From positions 1 through 64,000 of the forward strand of contig JAZRXL010000028.1 of NCBI GenBank assembly GCA_045600225.1: a stretch of DNA of 64,000 bases, read 5' to 3'. The translations under genes and the position numbers were made by a program. Positions 63,432-64,000 of this stretch are shown here, piece by piece (the stretch's first letter is position 1; each line of letters begins with the position of its first letter). Below the pieces are notes generated by a model. It was given only the letters and a program-made list of their open reading frames with translations. It did no database searches and was not told where the DNA came from. The DNA is from UBA1181 sp045600225 (GTDB lineage: Bacteria; Bacteroidota; Bacteroidia; Bacteroidales; Paludibacteraceae).

Positions 63432-64000
63432 AAAAGAGATAATGATGTACCGTTTGGTCATCCTATTGTTGTGTTTAGCAGTTGTTTCTGTATGTTGGAT
63501 GTGGTTTAAATCAGGTTCTTATGATAACCAAAAGCCTTGTTGCAAAGATGGAGAAAAGTCTTGTTGCACGGAAGTTGCCAAGGAAAATCAGACGTACGCA
63601 ATACTTAGTACAGAGGGAGAAGTGGCAGAGAACATTCAACTTCCTACTCCAACCAAGAAGGGCGGTATGCCATTGATGGAGGCTTTGTCTTTAAGACAAA
63701 CAACTCGTTCTTACGACACTGTTAGCATTTCAGACCAACAACTATCAGATTTGTTGTGGGCTGCATCTGGAGTGACAAGAGAGGATGGAAAGATGACTGC
63801 TCCAACTGCGTGTGATGCAAGAGAGATAGATCTTTATGTATACACAAAGAAAGGAATCTATTTGTTTGAACCTGCTACACACTCTTTGAAGTTGCATAAG
63901 GCGGGTGACTATAGAGCTGCTGCAGGTCGTCAGGCTTTCTATGAAGTTGCTCCTTTAGCGATTACATTGGTTGGAAGTAATGCGAAAATGGATAAAGCAA
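63424..64000 (+). CDS. Membrane-anchored SagB/ThcOx-type nitroreductase-family protein, 3' truncated
   Basis: The frame is open from the ATG at 63424 to the window end; the first 192 residues are visible. Residues 9-24 form a hydrophobic signal anchor or signal peptide. Two Cys pairs follow in KPCCKDGEKSCCTE (~34-47). Then, after a linker, the nitroreductase fold begins near 80: LMEALSLRQTTRSYD, LSDLLWAASGVTRED, TAPTACDAREIDLYVY and VAPLAITLVG. This matches the FMN-dependent SagB/ThcOx-like branch, which in other systems oxidises azolines; the reaction here is unknown. It overlaps dedA by 8 nt. No precursor-peptide or cyclodehydratase gene is in view. Confidence 0.8.
   Translation, partial: MNKKEIMMYRLVILLLCLAVVSVCWMWFKSGSYDNQKPCCKDGEKSCCTEVAKENQTYAILSTEGEVAENIQLPTPTKKGGMPLMEALSLRQTTRSYDTVSISDQQLSDLLWAASGVTREDGKMTAPTACDAREIDLYVYTKKGIYLFEPATHSLKLHKAGDYRAAAGRQAFYEVAPLAITLVGSNAKMDKA

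Noticed and set aside
63482..63676. 64-codon frame in the last kilobase
   Set aside because: It is out of frame with the SagB-like gene starting at 63424, whose protein sequence is clearly conserved.
1..64000. tRNA, rRNA, CRISPR array, prophage or insertion sequence
   Set aside because: Intergenic regions were read on both strands; none showed cloverleaf-like sequence, regular spaced repeats, transposase or phage genes. A short tRNA could still be missed by eye.

Overview
This 64 kb window is chromosomal DNA from a Bacteroidota bacterium, almost certainly of the order Bacteroidales. Three things point there. Gene leaders repeatedly carry the Bacteroidota -7 promoter box TAnnTTTG, and some also have a TTTG about 19-21 nt upstream. 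The gene content is typical: fused SecDF, TamL-type Omp85 lipoprotein, long-form IspG, NhaD, WbqC, GH3-family protein and type 9 secretion (T9SS) cargo. The base composition is AT-rich, with few Shine-Dalgarno sites. NfnAB and a B12-dependent ribonucleotide reductase suggest an anaerobic or microaerobic life. I cannot name the genus. No tRNA, rRNA, CRISPR array, insertion sequence or prophage was seen.

Layout. 1-8.8 kb: tail of a T9SS cargo protein, an MscS-type channel, thiD, clpB, nhaD and a small secreted protein of unknown role. 8.9-18.2 kb: an envelope-oriented block with the TamL-type lipoprotein, glmM, a GH73 glucosaminidase, radC, an acyltransferase, WbqC and an Ig-like lipoprotein. 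18.3-25.2 kb: nfnAB, then dnaB and the class II RNR gene nrdJ, divergent across 450 bp of very AT-rich DNA. 25.5-31.6 kb: aroE, an orphan lipoprotein and a TPR protein on the minus strand, opposed by a secreted SUMF1-domain/WG-repeat gene pair. 31.6-41.8 kb: the stringent-response enzyme Rsh, a PorE-like OmpA protein, secDF, ispG and a membrane LytTR regulator. 42-45.3 kb: the fatty-acid genes fabH-fabK-fabF. 45.3-49.3 kb: a repeat-containing intergenic region with an orphan promoter, then a SulP transporter, aroC and a SlyD-type isomerase with a Cys-rich tail. 49.4-54.5 kb: two T9SS-exported polysaccharide lyases. 54.6-58.7 kb: GH3 protein plus HAD phosphatase, an acyltransferase and a metallo-beta-lactamase-fold hydrolase. 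58.7-64 kb: lysS-gpsA-pgi, then a DedA protein and a membrane-anchored SagB/nitroreductase-like protein cut by the window end.

Most genes are conserved housekeeping genes. Many transcription units end in clear hairpins, several shared between convergent genes. Less explained items are the SUMF1/WG operon, the GH3-HAD pair, the anchored SagB-like protein, the SlyD tail, and a consensus promoter at 45530-45561 that leads only into a 26-codon reading frame and a hairpin. No unmistakably new multi-gene system is visible. The SUMF1/WG pair and the orphan promoter are the best candidates for something undescribed.
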